The position numbers and the translations under genes are program-made. From assembly GCA_947454715.1 (NCBI GenBank), contig CANGMZ010000007.1:1-52832 (forward strand): a stretch of DNA of 52,832 nucleotides, written 5' to 3'. Positions within the stretch are counted from its first letter, which is position 1. Every line of letters starts with the position of its first letter. Below are positions 37,400-45,212 of this stretch, one piece after another. This DNA is from Chitinophagaceae bacterium. GTDB lineage: Bacteria > Bacteroidota > Bacteroidia > Chitinophagales > Chitinophagaceae. The notes beneath the pieces are model-generated. The model did not search any database. It was not told the origin of the DNA and saw only the letters and a list, made by a program, of their open reading frames with translations.

Positions 37400-37963
37400 A
37401 TGCAGAAAAAACCAAAAGGTAAACCATTTTTCAGACCCCGTTTACCACAAAATGAGCACCGCTTAAATAATGAAATAACTGCACCACAAGTACGTGTTAT
37501 TGGTGATGATATTGAACCGGGCATTTACCCTATCGCAGAAGCCATCAAAATGGCTCAGGCGCAAGAAGTAGATCTTGTAGAAATATCTCCCAATGCTGTT
37601 CCTCCGGTATGTAAGCTCATTGACTATAAAAAATTCCTTTACGAGAAAAAGAAAAAGGAAAAAGAGCAAAAAGCTAAGGCTAAACAATCTGAAGTAAAAG
37701 AGATTCGATTCACGCCTAACACCGATGATCATGACTTTGATTTTAAAGCTAAACATGCAGAAAAGTTCTTGCAGGATGGCAATAAAGTGAAATGCTATGT
37801 ACAGTTCAAGGGTCGTGCGATCATGTTTCAGGAGCGTGGTGAATTGCTGTTGTTGAAATTCGCGGAACGCCTTGCAGAACATGGCGGTCTTGAATCAATG
37901 CCAAAGATGGAAGGTCGCAGAATGTTGGCGATATTCTCACCAAAAAAGAAAGGTAAAGCATAA
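37400..37963 (+). CDS. infC: Translation initiation factor IF-3
   Basis: 187 residues. IF-3 binds the 30S subunit, checks the start codon and prevents 50S joining. N-domain: NEHRLNNEITAPQVRVIGDD through VDLVEISPNAVPPVCKLIDYKKF; lysine-rich linker helix; C-domain with KEIRFTPNTDDHDFDFKAKHAEKFL and GRAIMFQERGE. The visible start is ATG rather than the rare AUU used for autoregulation in enterobacteria. The usual followers rpmI and rplT are not in this window; a pair of putative small RNAs sits in their place. Confidence 0.96.
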   Translation: MQKKPKGKPFFRPRLPQNEHRLNNEITAPQVRVIGDDIEPGIYPIAEAIKMAQAQEVDLVEISPNAVPPVCKLIDYKKFLYEKKKKEKEQKAKAKQSEVKEIRFTPNTDDHDFDFKAKHAEKFLQDGNKVKCYVQFKGRAIMFQERGELLLLKFAERLAEHGGLESMPKMEGRRMLAIFSPKKKGKA

Positions 37964-38027
37964 TTTATTGATAGCCAGATAAGTGAATAGTCTTTGAAAA
38001 ATATTTAACAAAAAAATCGAAGAAAAA

Positions 38028-38060
38028 TTTGCTCAGCTAACAAAAAGTATATTATCTTTG
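38028..38060 (+). promoter_or_regulatory. Promoter of the first putative small RNA
   Basis: TTTG (38028-38031), 21-nt spacer, TATCTTTG (38053-38060): a full consensus match, with predicted start near 38065. No long coding frame follows. Confidence 0.6.
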
Positions 38061-38064
38061 TATT

Positions 38065-38158
38065 GTTAAATCAATCAGTAAAAATAGTTCTCTTATATAA
38101 AGAAGTTTTCATGGTGATAGGGTTTATAGGGGCTGGCCTGTTCTCAGGCTGGCTTTTT
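38065..38158 (+). ncRNA. Putative small RNA or attenuated leader, copy 1
   Basis: About 94 nt from the predicted start to the end of a T-run. The last 56 nt (38103-38158) are repeated at 38236-38291 with one difference. The repeat closes with a hairpin (GCCTG-TTCT-CAGGC extended by wobble pairs to about 12 bp) and five T residues, the form of an intrinsic terminator. Identity stops at the T-run, which suggests an RNA unit under selection. An alternative reading is a 22-codon frame (38111-38179, MVIGFIGAGLFSGWLFQKTL...). I know no named RNA family with this sequence. Confidence 0.5.
38103..38158 (+). repeat. 56-nt direct repeat, copy 1
   Basis: Identical to copy 2 except G at 38113 (A at 38246). 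Contains TTTTCAT, GTGATAGGGTTTATAGG and the terminator-like hairpin. Copies are offset by 133 nt. Confidence 0.95.
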
Positions 38159-38179
38159 CAAAAGACTCTTCATTTTTGA
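38111..38179 (+). CDS. Possible 22-residue hydrophobic micropeptide
   Basis: ATG-initiated frame, mostly hydrophobic with a G..GAG..SG pattern (IGFIGAGLFSGWLF), preceded by a purine-rich AAAGAAG. It crosses the terminator hairpin. In copy 2 the ATG is changed to ATA, but the next codon GTG could start a related 25-residue peptide (38247-38324). Coding is only a possibility; perfect nucleotide identity between copies is explained as well by RNA function or recent duplication. Confidence 0.2.
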   Translation: MVIGFIGAGLFSGWLFQKTLHF

Positions 38180-38206
38180 AGGAATGATTTTTATTAAAAA
38201 GCTTTG
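38175..38206 (+). promoter_or_regulatory. Promoter-like sequence before the second small RNA
   Basis: TTTG (38175-38178), 20-nt spacer, AAGCTTTG (38199-38206), seven of eight matches to TAnnTTTG. Confidence 0.4.
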
Positions 38207-38210
38207 AACA

Positions 38211-38292
38211 AATTGAGCAAACCATCTGTTTGCAAAAGTTTTCATAGTGATAGGGTTTATAGGGGCTGGCCTGTTCTCAGGCTGGCTTTTTT
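38211..38292 (+). ncRNA. Putative small RNA or attenuated leader, copy 2
   Basis: About 82 nt. It begins with a 6-bp hairpin (GCAAAC-CATCT-GTTTGC, 38217-38233) absent from copy 1, followed by the shared 56-nt element ending in hairpin and six T residues. It ends 38 nt before the ATG of the ten-repeat secreted protein, so it could be an independent RNA or a leader that controls that gene by attenuation. Confidence 0.45.
38236..38291 (+). repeat. 56-nt direct repeat, copy 2
   Basis: Second copy of the element at 38103-38158, 55 of 56 bases identical. Flanks differ on both sides. Confidence 0.95.
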
Positions 38293-38330
38293 GTTTTATT
38301 TATCTTATATTCACAGCAAAATAATCACCA

Positions 38331-39410
38331 ATGCAGCGATCTGGATCCCTACTGCTGTTCTTATTATTGCTCTCTATATCTGCCATAGCGCAGCCCTTCG
38401 CTACTTATGTCAATCTGCAAAATGAGCTCATGGTATGGGACAAAGGCATGATTCATAAAATTGACTATATGCCGCCTACGCTCATAAAAACAGGTCGCAT
38501 AGCCATCCCTTATCTCGACAATTCCAGAACATTTAAAATATACTATAACAACAGTACGCAAAAAGTAAATGCAGGCTTTACCAATGCATTTTACGCCACC
38601 GACAATCTGGTCGTATATCTTAACCAAAAGTCACTTAACGTATTTGACAAAGGCCTGACCAAAAACCTTACCCCTATATGTGATCAATACTATATTGGCG
38701 ACAGTCTGGTAATGTATCTGGACGGGCTGAAAAGCGACTATAAAGTATACTATAATGGTCAGATACAAGTACTGGAGTCGTTTGTGCCGGACAGTGTTTT
38801 ATCCGGACTCAGTGTTTCTGACAATATCATTGCATACAACAACTTTGCAAATCAGTTCAAGATATTTTTCAGAGGGTTGAAAATTCCTCAGGAAGATTAT
38901 CCGGTGAGCAGTTTTGATGCAGGTCGCAGCACGGTTGCGTATGTAGATGCAGACCGTAGATTCAAGATCTTTCATAATGGTCAAACCTTTCTTATTGACA
39001 ATTTCCCTCCCCAATCGTACCATGTAGGCGACAATCAGGTAGCCTTTGTGAGCAGCGATGGGTATTTTAAAATCTTCTACGGAGATAGCGTACGCACAAT
39101 GGGCTTCTTCAACCCTACCTACCAGGTCACAGACAACATTATTGCGTACAAAGACCCATCAGGTTATTTCAAGGCGTTTTATAAGGGAGAAATTACAGAC
39201 CTCGAAAATTATTACCCGGAAAATATAATTATCCAATACAATTCCATTGCCTATATCAACACAAACAACACCCTCAGGTTGTTTACAGAAGGGGAAGTGT
39301 ATGATGTTACCAATGCCGACCTAAGTAGCTGGCAACTCAACTACGATGTAATTAACTACCAGATAGGTCAAGGTATTTTTAAAGTATTCTACAAAGGCAC
39401 TGAATATTAA
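38331..39410 (+). CDS. Secreted protein of about ten 35-residue repeats
   Basis: 359 residues. Signal peptide (LLLFLLLLSISAIAQ), then the whole protein is tandem repeats with consensus N.(I/V)AY.D....FKIFY.G......(F/Y)P......GD. Clear units include STVAYVDADRRFKIFHNG, NQVAFVSSDGYFKIFYGD and NIIAYKDPSGYFKAFYKG; earlier ones are more diverged and the last is incomplete (FKVFYKGTEY). Each unit would give about four short beta-strands, so a propeller-like or solenoid fold is plausible. I recognise no named family. No C-terminal sorting domain, so periplasmic or outer-membrane-associated. It lies directly downstream of the putative small RNA pair. Confidence 0.7.
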   Translation: MQRSGSLLLFLLLLSISAIAQPFATYVNLQNELMVWDKGMIHKIDYMPPTLIKTGRIAIPYLDNSRTFKIYYNNSTQKVNAGFTNAFYATDNLVVYLNQKSLNVFDKGLTKNLTPICDQYYIGDSLVMYLDGLKSDYKVYYNGQIQVLESFVPDSVLSGLSVSDNIIAYNNFANQFKIFFRGLKIPQEDYPVSSFDAGRSTVAYVDADRRFKIFHNGQTFLIDNFPPQSYHVGDNQVAFVSSDGYFKIFYGDSVRTMGFFNPTYQVTDNIIAYKDPSGYFKAFYKGEITDLENYYPENIIIQYNSIAYINTNNTLRLFTEGEVYDVTNADLSSWQLNYDVINYQIGQGIFKVFYKGTEY

Positions 39411-39462
39411 TATTCAGCCATTACCATACGTTTCGATACATACAATTGATTTCTTACTGACT

Positions 39463-39470
39463 TACCTTTG
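39463..39470 (+). promoter_or_regulatory. -7 promoter element of the CPBP protease gene
   Basis: TACCTTTG, exact consensus, 9 nt before the ATG; the mRNA leader would be only about 5 nt. An in-frame TTG inside the box is not a credible start. Confidence 0.55.
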
Positions 39471-39479
39471 CGGCATAAT

Positions 39480-40436
39480 ATGAGATACTTCCGCACATAT
39501 CCTTTAGGATTACAGCTTTTACTTTTCACACTCATGACCTTTACCATGTTGTCATTGGCATGGGTGCTGATAGGGGCCCTGTTACCCAAAGTATATGGTG
39601 TGCCAATCAGCGATATTCTGGAAATAAGTGAACATACAAAACCCATGCTCATCCACCTTTCTTTGATAGCACAAGGAATAGGCAGCCTGATGTTCTTCCT
39701 TACCCCCTCGCTCACATTTGCGTACCTCACACACCCAAGCCCTAGAAAATATCTGGGATTACGTGCACCGCAAAAACCTATTCACCTGCTGATAGCAATA
39801 TTGGTTATGCTTGGGGCTATGCCATTATTCATGCTCCTGCAAAATCTGATGGGGCATATTGATTTCGGTGCTGAGGTGAGGCAAAAACAAGCTGCATCGG
39901 ACGCTGTGTTCAGAGCATACCTCACTATGCCAGCTTTTACTGATTTTCTGCGCACATTTATAGTAGTGGCTATAATACCTGCATTGGGTGAAGAACTGTT
40001 CTTCAGGGGCATTGTTATGCGCTTCACACACAAGGTAACACATAACATAGCTATCCCCATTGCGTTCTCCGCACTCATATTCGCTTTTACACATGCCAGC
40101 TATAGCGGGCTACCATCTATATTCTTAGCTGGTGTTTTATTAGCTGCCATTTACTATCTCACCGGTTCTATCTGGTGTGGCATATTGGCGCATCTGTTTT
40201 TCAATGGCAGCCAAATATTTCTTTCATATCTGGGCAACAGTAATAATAAAGCAAGCGAACTCGTCAATGAAAATACGATACAATGGGGCCTTGTAGCAGG
40301 TGGCGCAGTATTGCTCGTTGCAGCATTCTATATGTTATGGAAAACCCGCACACCGCTTACCAATAACTGGTCCGATGATTATGACCACCCCAAGCACCAC
40401 TCTGCCGACGAACAATTTGCTGTCACAAACGAATAG
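39480..40436 (+). CDS. CPBP family intramembrane glutamic endopeptidase
   Basis: 318 residues from the ATG after the promoter box. About eight transmembrane helices. Abi/CPBP (Rce1-like) motifs are complete: EELFFRG (E171, E172, R176), FAFTHA (H205) and ILAHLFFN (H238, N242). Such enzymes cleave within or near the membrane; bacterial targets are largely unknown, with roles in peptide processing or self-immunity. Followed by cdsA after 58 nt, a same-strand pair that may form an operon. Confidence 0.9.
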   Translation: MRYFRTYPLGLQLLLFTLMTFTMLSLAWVLIGALLPKVYGVPISDILEISEHTKPMLIHLSLIAQGIGSLMFFLTPSLTFAYLTHPSPRKYLGLRAPQKPIHLLIAILVMLGAMPLFMLLQNLMGHIDFGAEVRQKQAASDAVFRAYLTMPAFTDFLRTFIVVAIIPALGEELFFRGIVMRFTHKVTHNIAIPIAFSALIFAFTHASYSGLPSIFLAGVLLAAIYYLTGSIWCGILAHLFFNGSQIFLSYLGNSNNKASELVNENTIQWGLVAGGAVLLVAAFYMLWKTRTPLTNNWSDDYDHPKHHSADEQFAVTNE

Positions 40437-40494
40437 TATTGTCTCCGCAACACAAACAACCATCATTACATTAATTACAGCTTAAACAAATAAT

Positions 40495-41304
40495 ATGGCA
40501 CTCAACTTACCTGTATTTTATAAACGCACTGGCAGTGCTATTGTATTTGCGGCAGTAATGCTGGTAGGTTTGTTGTGGAATAAATGGTCATTTGTTGCAC
40601 TAGTGGGTCTAATCAATGTACTCTGCCTCAGGGAGTATTTCAGATTGATGAAGAAAATTGATACTGATGCATATTGGCCTCTGTGGCTACAGATAGCTGT
40701 ACAAATAATAGCTACAGGCATTGTTGCAGCCATGACAGACCTTGCCTTGTTATACTACATAGGCCCGGGCATCTTTGTAGCTATAGCAACGGTTATTATT
40801 GCTGCAATACTTATAAACAAAGCAGCACTAAAGGCATTAATGCAAGCCTTGGGAGGCATCTTCTATATCACTATACCTATGTTGTTTCTATTATCAATGA
40901 GAGACAGCAATTTCATACTACCCATCGCACTCATTCTCCTTATCTGGACAAACGACACGATGGCATACTTAGTGGGTTCATTCATTGGCAAGACCCCATT
41001 CTCTCCGATCTCACCTAAAAAAACATGGGAAGGCACCGGTGGAGGAGCGATACTCACAATGATAGCAGCAATGACCTATGGACATTTCTCTCATAAATTC
41101 AGACTAATTGATTGGGCGGCATTGGCACTTTGTGCAGGTATTGCAGGTACGCTGGGAGACCTGGTAGAATCTAAACTAAAACGCATTGCAGATGTAAAAG
41201 ACTCCGGCACATTAATGCCCGGTCATGGTGGTGCGTTAGATCGGTTTGATAGTTTGTTATTGGCGGCACCTTTTGCAGGGGCTTATGTCTTTTACTTCAT
41301 GTAG
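40495..41304 (+). CDS. cdsA: Phosphatidate cytidylyltransferase
   Basis: 269 residues, about seven to eight transmembrane helices. Makes CDP-diacylglycerol from phosphatidate and CTP, the branch point of phospholipid synthesis, in the inner membrane. The family signature is at the C-terminus: SPKKTWEGTGGG, GDLVESKLKRIADVKDSG and MPGHGGALDRFDSLLLAAP, with the metal-binding Asp residues. Second gene after the CPBP protease. Confidence 0.94.
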   Translation: MALNLPVFYKRTGSAIVFAAVMLVGLLWNKWSFVALVGLINVLCLREYFRLMKKIDTDAYWPLWLQIAVQIIATGIVAAMTDLALLYYIGPGIFVAIATVIIAAILINKAALKALMQALGGIFYITIPMLFLLSMRDSNFILPIALILLIWTNDTMAYLVGSFIGKTPFSPISPKKTWEGTGGGAILTMIAAMTYGHFSHKFRLIDWAALALCAGIAGTLGDLVESKLKRIADVKDSGTLMPGHGGALDRFDSLLLAAPFAGAYVFYFM

Positions 41305-41311
41305 TATATTG

Positions 41312-41932
41312 TTATTCCTTCACCCAAACCTTACTCTCTACAAACCCCTTCACAAACACTCTTTTATCTTTTAGACTGTAATTGTATTTGCCAAATTGTT
41401 TGTCTACATCAGGCAATGATTTGGCACTTACACCACATATTATCGAAAAGAACATGTACATACTTTTCAATAATAATTTATGTACAATCATCCCGCTGTT
41501 TCTAAAGTCTGTGTATAACCACAAACCGCCTTTATGCAGCCTGTTATTTATCTGGCTCAATATCTCCTCTGCTTCTTTCTCTTTGAAGTTATCAAAGAAA
41601 AATGGTGTGATTATTACATCATATTTACCTGCTATCTCTACGTCCATGATATTTTCAGGTATAAAATCCACCAGATTCCGACCAGCATAACCGACTCTGG
41701 CTTTGGCAATCATTTTAGGTGACGCATCTACATAAGTAATCAATAACCCATTTTCATGAACGCTGTCAATAGCGTGAAGTACCCACCCACTACCGCCACC
41801 TACAATTAACACTTTTGCATTAGCCGGTATTAGGTGCAAGAAGCAAACCTGAGCCAACTGCAACTGATTGCCAAAAACCATTGCACATAAACGGTCATAA
41901 AAAAATGAGGCATTATCATAACCATTACTCAT
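41312..41932 (-). CDS. Class I SAM-dependent methyltransferase
   Basis: 206 residues. SAM-binding motif VLIVGGGSGWVLHAI near residue 40, acidic end of strand 2 (ITYVDASPKMIAKA), FDN near residue 112 and a post-core LHKGGLWLYTDFRN. The C-terminal part has a hydrophobic KSMYMFFSIICGVSAKSLPDV helix that could touch the membrane. Substrate unknown. Convergent with cdsA, with only 7 nt between the stop codons. Confidence 0.85.
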   Translation of the reverse strand: MSNGYDNASFFYDRLCAMVFGNQLQLAQVCFLHLIPANAKVLIVGGGSGWVLHAIDSVHENGLLITYVDASPKMIAKARVGYAGRNLVDFIPENIMDVEIAGKYDVIITPFFFDNFKEKEAEEILSQINNRLHKGGLWLYTDFRNSGMIVHKLLLKSMYMFFSIICGVSAKSLPDVDKQFGKYNYSLKDKRVFVKGFVESKVWVKE

Positions 41933-42010
41933 GGCAGATTTCTTTTAAAAAACTATGGCACACTTAATGTGTGCCACAACCTGTTACTACTTGATAAACT
42001 TATTTATATT

Positions 42011-43177
42011 TTATATTCTTCTTCGCTCTATCTCTCTTTCTATCAGCATCAGCTCTCTACCTGTTTGGCCCGCTACGGAGGTGTTCTCTTGCGCTCTTCG
42101 CATAAGGTAAGGTATAACATCTGCTACAGGACCATAAGGCAAATACTTAGCCACATGATAACCACTGTTTGCCAGGTTGAACGTAATATTATCACTCATG
42201 CCATACAGCTGAGAAAAATAAACATGCTCTGTAGTAGCCGGAATATTATGTGTTTCCAGGTATTTAGCTGCTTGCAGGCAACTATTCTCATTGTGTGTAC
42301 CTATAAATACTGATAAGGCAGATAAGTTTTCCAAACAATACAACACTGCGGCATCGTAATCTCTGTCAGTAGCCTCTTTAGTTGGCTGTATCGGGTCTCT
42401 GTAACCCATATCTGCAGCGCGTCTACGCTCTTTTTCCATATAAGCACCACGTACCAATTTTGCGCCTAACTGATAGTTATGCGCCTTAGCGAATGCAACA
42501 GACTCCTGCAAAAATGCCAGTCTATCGTGGCGGTACATCTGAAAAGTATTGAATACTATTGCCTTACGTTGATTGTACTGAGCCATCATGGCGTCGGTAA
42601 GATCATCAACCGGCTTTTGTATCCAGCTTTCTTCAGCATCTACCAGCACCATGATATCATTTTCGGCTGCAGATTTACAGATAAAGTCGATGCGGTCATA
42701 AATGCGCTTCCACTCAGCTTGCTCCTCTGTGCTAAGTGTAGCTTCTGAATGTATCTTTTCCAGCAAGGCAAAACGTGCAAAACCCGTCACCTTTAAACTG
42801 ATAAATGGTATGTTTTTATTAGTTGCTGCGTATTTAATCGCCTTAATAAACTCAGGTACAGCACGGTCAAAATCTTCTTCTGATTCTTTACCTTCCACAC
42901 CATAGTCGAGAATAGTACCTACACCAAACTTACCAATCACACCGGCAGTGCGAGCAGCTTCATCCATTGTTTCTCCACCGCAAAACTGATCGAACAAGGT
43001 ACTCTTGATCAACCCTTTTACAGGCAGCTTCCACGATATGGCAAACTGAGTCATTTTCATGCCCAAACTGGATAATGCAGGAGAACCCATTGAGGAGAAA
43101 AGGAAACGTGCACGCTTCATTTCTTTATCACTACGGTACTTGAACGCTATTTCGGTATTTTCAAACTGTGGCAGCAT
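42011..43177 (-). CDS. Proline dehydrogenase, monofunctional
   Basis: 388 residues from the ATG; a longer frame begins at a TTG lying inside the promoter box. FAD-dependent oxidation of proline to pyrroline-5-carboxylate, feeding electrons to the quinone pool. TIM-barrel motifs are visible: ISLKVTGFARFALLEK, VLVDAEESWIQ, KLVRGAYMEKERRRA and IGTHNENS. It is the single-domain form, closer in design to eukaryotic PRODH than to fused PutA; the partner P5C dehydrogenase is not in the window. Confidence 0.92.
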   Translation of the reverse strand: MLPQFENTEIAFKYRSDKEMKRARFLFSSMGSPALSSLGMKMTQFAISWKLPVKGLIKSTLFDQFCGGETMDEAARTAGVIGKFGVGTILDYGVEGKESEEDFDRAVPEFIKAIKYAATNKNIPFISLKVTGFARFALLEKIHSEATLSTEEQAEWKRIYDRIDFICKSAAENDIMVLVDAEESWIQKPVDDLTDAMMAQYNQRKAIVFNTFQMYRHDRLAFLQESVAFAKAHNYQLGAKLVRGAYMEKERRRAADMGYRDPIQPTKEATDRDYDAAVLYCLENLSALSVFIGTHNENSCLQAAKYLETHNIPATTEHVYFSQLYGMSDNITFNLANSGYHVAKYLPYGPVADVIPYLMRRAQENTSVAGQTGRELMLIEREIERRRI

Positions 43178-43198
43178 ACTGTCTATATAAATAGGTAA

Positions 43199-43206
43199 CA
43201 AAGGTA
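43199..43206 (-). promoter_or_regulatory. -7 promoter element of the proline dehydrogenase gene
   Basis: TACCTTTG on the minus strand, exact consensus, 21 nt before the ATG. Confidence 0.55.
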
Positions 43207-43359
43207 AGCATAGATGCTAAAAGAAACCCTATTCATGCACCTCTTCTTTTCTATTGTGAATTTTACCATACAACAACTCATTGCAGCTTGCAAAAGCCAC
43301 GTACTACATGTATTTTGTAATGTAGTCATACATTAAGTGATCATCACCAAAAGAAAAGG

Positions 43360-44385
43360 CTAATGTATTCCTCTGGCATTCAATGCCTGCTGATACAAGC
43401 GGGCATTCTGCAGGTGCTCTGCGTCCGTTGCTGCAAATACAGATGCTCCACTCAGGTCGGCCTTAGCGCAGAAATAAATATAGTTTGTTTTAGGTGCATT
43501 AAGCACAGCCTCTATAGACCCGTTAGATGGGGTGCATATTGGCCCGGGAGGCAACCCTGTATTCTGGTAGGTATTATAAGGAGACTCCGTTTTTAGCATA
43601 GCACCGGTAACCCGCTTAATGGTAAAGTCCCCGATTGCGAACTTAACAGTAGGGTCTGCTTGCAGCTTCATACCTTTATCCATACGATTCAGATACACAC
43701 TGGCAATATTCAATTTGTCATCTGCCCTATTGGTCTCTTCATCTATAATAGACGCCATAATCGTTGCTTTCACAGCCGTCAAACCATGATCTTTGGCTTG
43801 CTGCCTGCGCTCAGGTGTCCAGAAACGAGCAAAATTACTTTCTATCTTCTTAAATGCCTTATCTGCATTGGTGCTCCAGTAAAACTCGTAGGTATCCGGT
43901 CTGATACCTGCCATTACCGTATTTGTATCAAAACCCAACTTACCCAAGTAATCTTCATCGTGCATCAACTGACTCAATTCTACAGAATCAACCTCCAGAT
44001 TACTACTCAGCAAGTGTATAAAATCATTCTTAGTACGCAACTTGTTTATTACCAACTTCACGGGCACCTGACGTCCGTTTCTTAGTTTTTTAACTAATTC
44101 ATAGTTGGTCATACCCCAGCGTATCTGGTACTTTCCGGGATGTATATGCTCCGGCAACCCTGCTCTTTTGGCTAGAAAATCAAAACTACTGATATCATTT
44201 ACATAGCCACCATCCTTCATTTGCGTCAGCAATTGCTCATAAGTACTTCCGGTCTTGACATAAAGAAACTGCTCCCTGCTGGTATTAGGACCCAATATCT
44301 TATACGCAGCCACAAGCAAAGCCACGACTACTACTAAAACTATCATGAGCGGCAAGCGCGACTTCTTTTTCTTCTTTGCTGACAT
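43360..44385 (-). CDS. mltG: Endolytic peptidoglycan transglycosylase MltG
   Basis: 341 residues. Lysine-rich start, one transmembrane helix (about 12-30), a LysM-like subdomain (about 40-110) and the YceG catalytic domain with the essential Glu in ASIIDEETNRADD (E216/E217), ASVYLNRMDKGMKLQADPT and the NTGLPPGPICTPS segment. MltG cuts nascent glycan strands at the inner membrane and sets strand length. Divergent from nadD. Conventional length and all motifs intact. Confidence 0.94.
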   Translation of the reverse strand: MSAKKKKKSRLPLMIVLVVVVALLVAAYKILGPNTSREQFLYVKTGSTYEQLLTQMKDGGYVNDISSFDFLAKRAGLPEHIHPGKYQIRWGMTNYELVKKLRNGRQVPVKLVINKLRTKNDFIHLLSSNLEVDSVELSQLMHDEDYLGKLGFDTNTVMAGIRPDTYEFYWSTNADKAFKKIESNFARFWTPERRQQAKDHGLTAVKATIMASIIDEETNRADDKLNIASVYLNRMDKGMKLQADPTVKFAIGDFTIKRVTGAMLKTESPYNTYQNTGLPPGPICTPSNGSIEAVLNAPKTNYIYFCAKADLSGASVFAATDAEHLQNARLYQQALNARGIH

Positions 44386-44513
44386 AAATGCTAAAATACG
44401 TTATTTATAAATACTTCTATACCCCACATTGGCACAAGCAAAGCTATTACAATTTAAAGCCAGTTTACCCAATCGGCAACACAAAAACGTTAACGAAAAA
44501 TGATTAATCTCAG

Positions 44514-44548
44514 TTTGGTTCGTTGTGTCATCTCTCTTTTTATCTTTG
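44514..44548 (+). promoter_or_regulatory. Promoter of nadD
   Basis: TTTG (44514-44517), 23-nt spacer, TATCTTTG (44541-44548). The ATG comes 4 nt after the box, so a leaderless mRNA is predicted. Confidence 0.6.
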
Positions 44549-44552
44549 CCGT

Positions 44553-45125
44553 ATGCATATCGGATTATACTTCGGCAGTTTTAACCCCATTCATACAGGT
44601 CACCTCATTGTTGCCAACCATGTTACACAGTATACAGACATAGATAAGGTCTGGTTCATTGTTTCGCCACATAATCCGCTTAAAGACTCACACTCCTTGC
44701 TCAATGAACATGACAGGCTACATCTGGTCAATCTGGCTATCGATGACAACCCTAAATTCAGAGGTAGTAATGTGGAGTTCCAGTTACCAAAACCATCATA
44801 CACTATCGATACTTTAGCATATCTGACAGAAAAATTCCCTTTGGAACGTTTTTCTGTGATAATGGGCGCTGATAGCTTCCAAAATATACATCGATGGAAA
44901 AATTTTGAGCAACTTGTGGCTCATTATTCTTTTGTAGTCTATAACAGACCGGGCTTTGAAATAGAAGACACTTATGGTGCAAACATCACAAAACTTGAAG
45001 CACCGTTATTGCAACTATCTTCAACTTATATCCGCAGACAGATCAAAGATAAAAAATCTATAAAGTATCTAGTGCCATCAGCAGTAGAACAGTACATTTT
45101 AGATAATAAGTATTATGCAAAATAG
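44553..45125 (+). CDS. nadD: Nicotinate-nucleotide adenylyltransferase
   Basis: 190 residues. Joins nicotinate mononucleotide and ATP to form deamido-NAD in NAD synthesis. The nucleotidyltransferase motif GSFNPIHTGH is at 8-17 and the C-terminal ISSTxIR-type motif appears as LSSTYIRRQI. The start MHIGLYFGSF is standard for the family, so in-frame codons further upstream, which overlap the promoter, are excluded. Confidence 0.95.
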   Translation: MHIGLYFGSFNPIHTGHLIVANHVTQYTDIDKVWFIVSPHNPLKDSHSLLNEHDRLHLVNLAIDDNPKFRGSNVEFQLPKPSYTIDTLAYLTEKFPLERFSVIMGADSFQNIHRWKNFEQLVAHYSFVVYNRPGFEIEDTYGANITKLEAPLLQLSSTYIRRQIKDKKSIKYLVPSAVEQYILDNKYYAK

Positions 45126-45146
45126 GATTATGAATTACACTTTGCG

Positions 45147-45154
45147 TACCTTTG
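45147..45154 (+). promoter_or_regulatory. -7 promoter element of the YtxH/holin operon
   Basis: TACCTTTG, exact consensus, 58 nt before the YtxH-like ATG. Confidence 0.5.
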
Positions 45155-45212
45155 GCATGATATTTTAGACCTGATATCCTGAAACATCATTAATTTTTTA
45201 AAAACATTTTTT

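Noticed and set aside
37964-38330. rpmI or rplT hidden downstream of infC
   Set aside because: No frame resembling L35 or L20 occurs in any frame; the region holds the repeat pair instead.
38204-38425. 73-codon frame spanning the second 56-nt repeat and the start of the secreted repeat protein
   Set aside because: It overlaps the downstream signal peptide coding region in another frame and crosses a terminator-like hairpin; no family resemblance.
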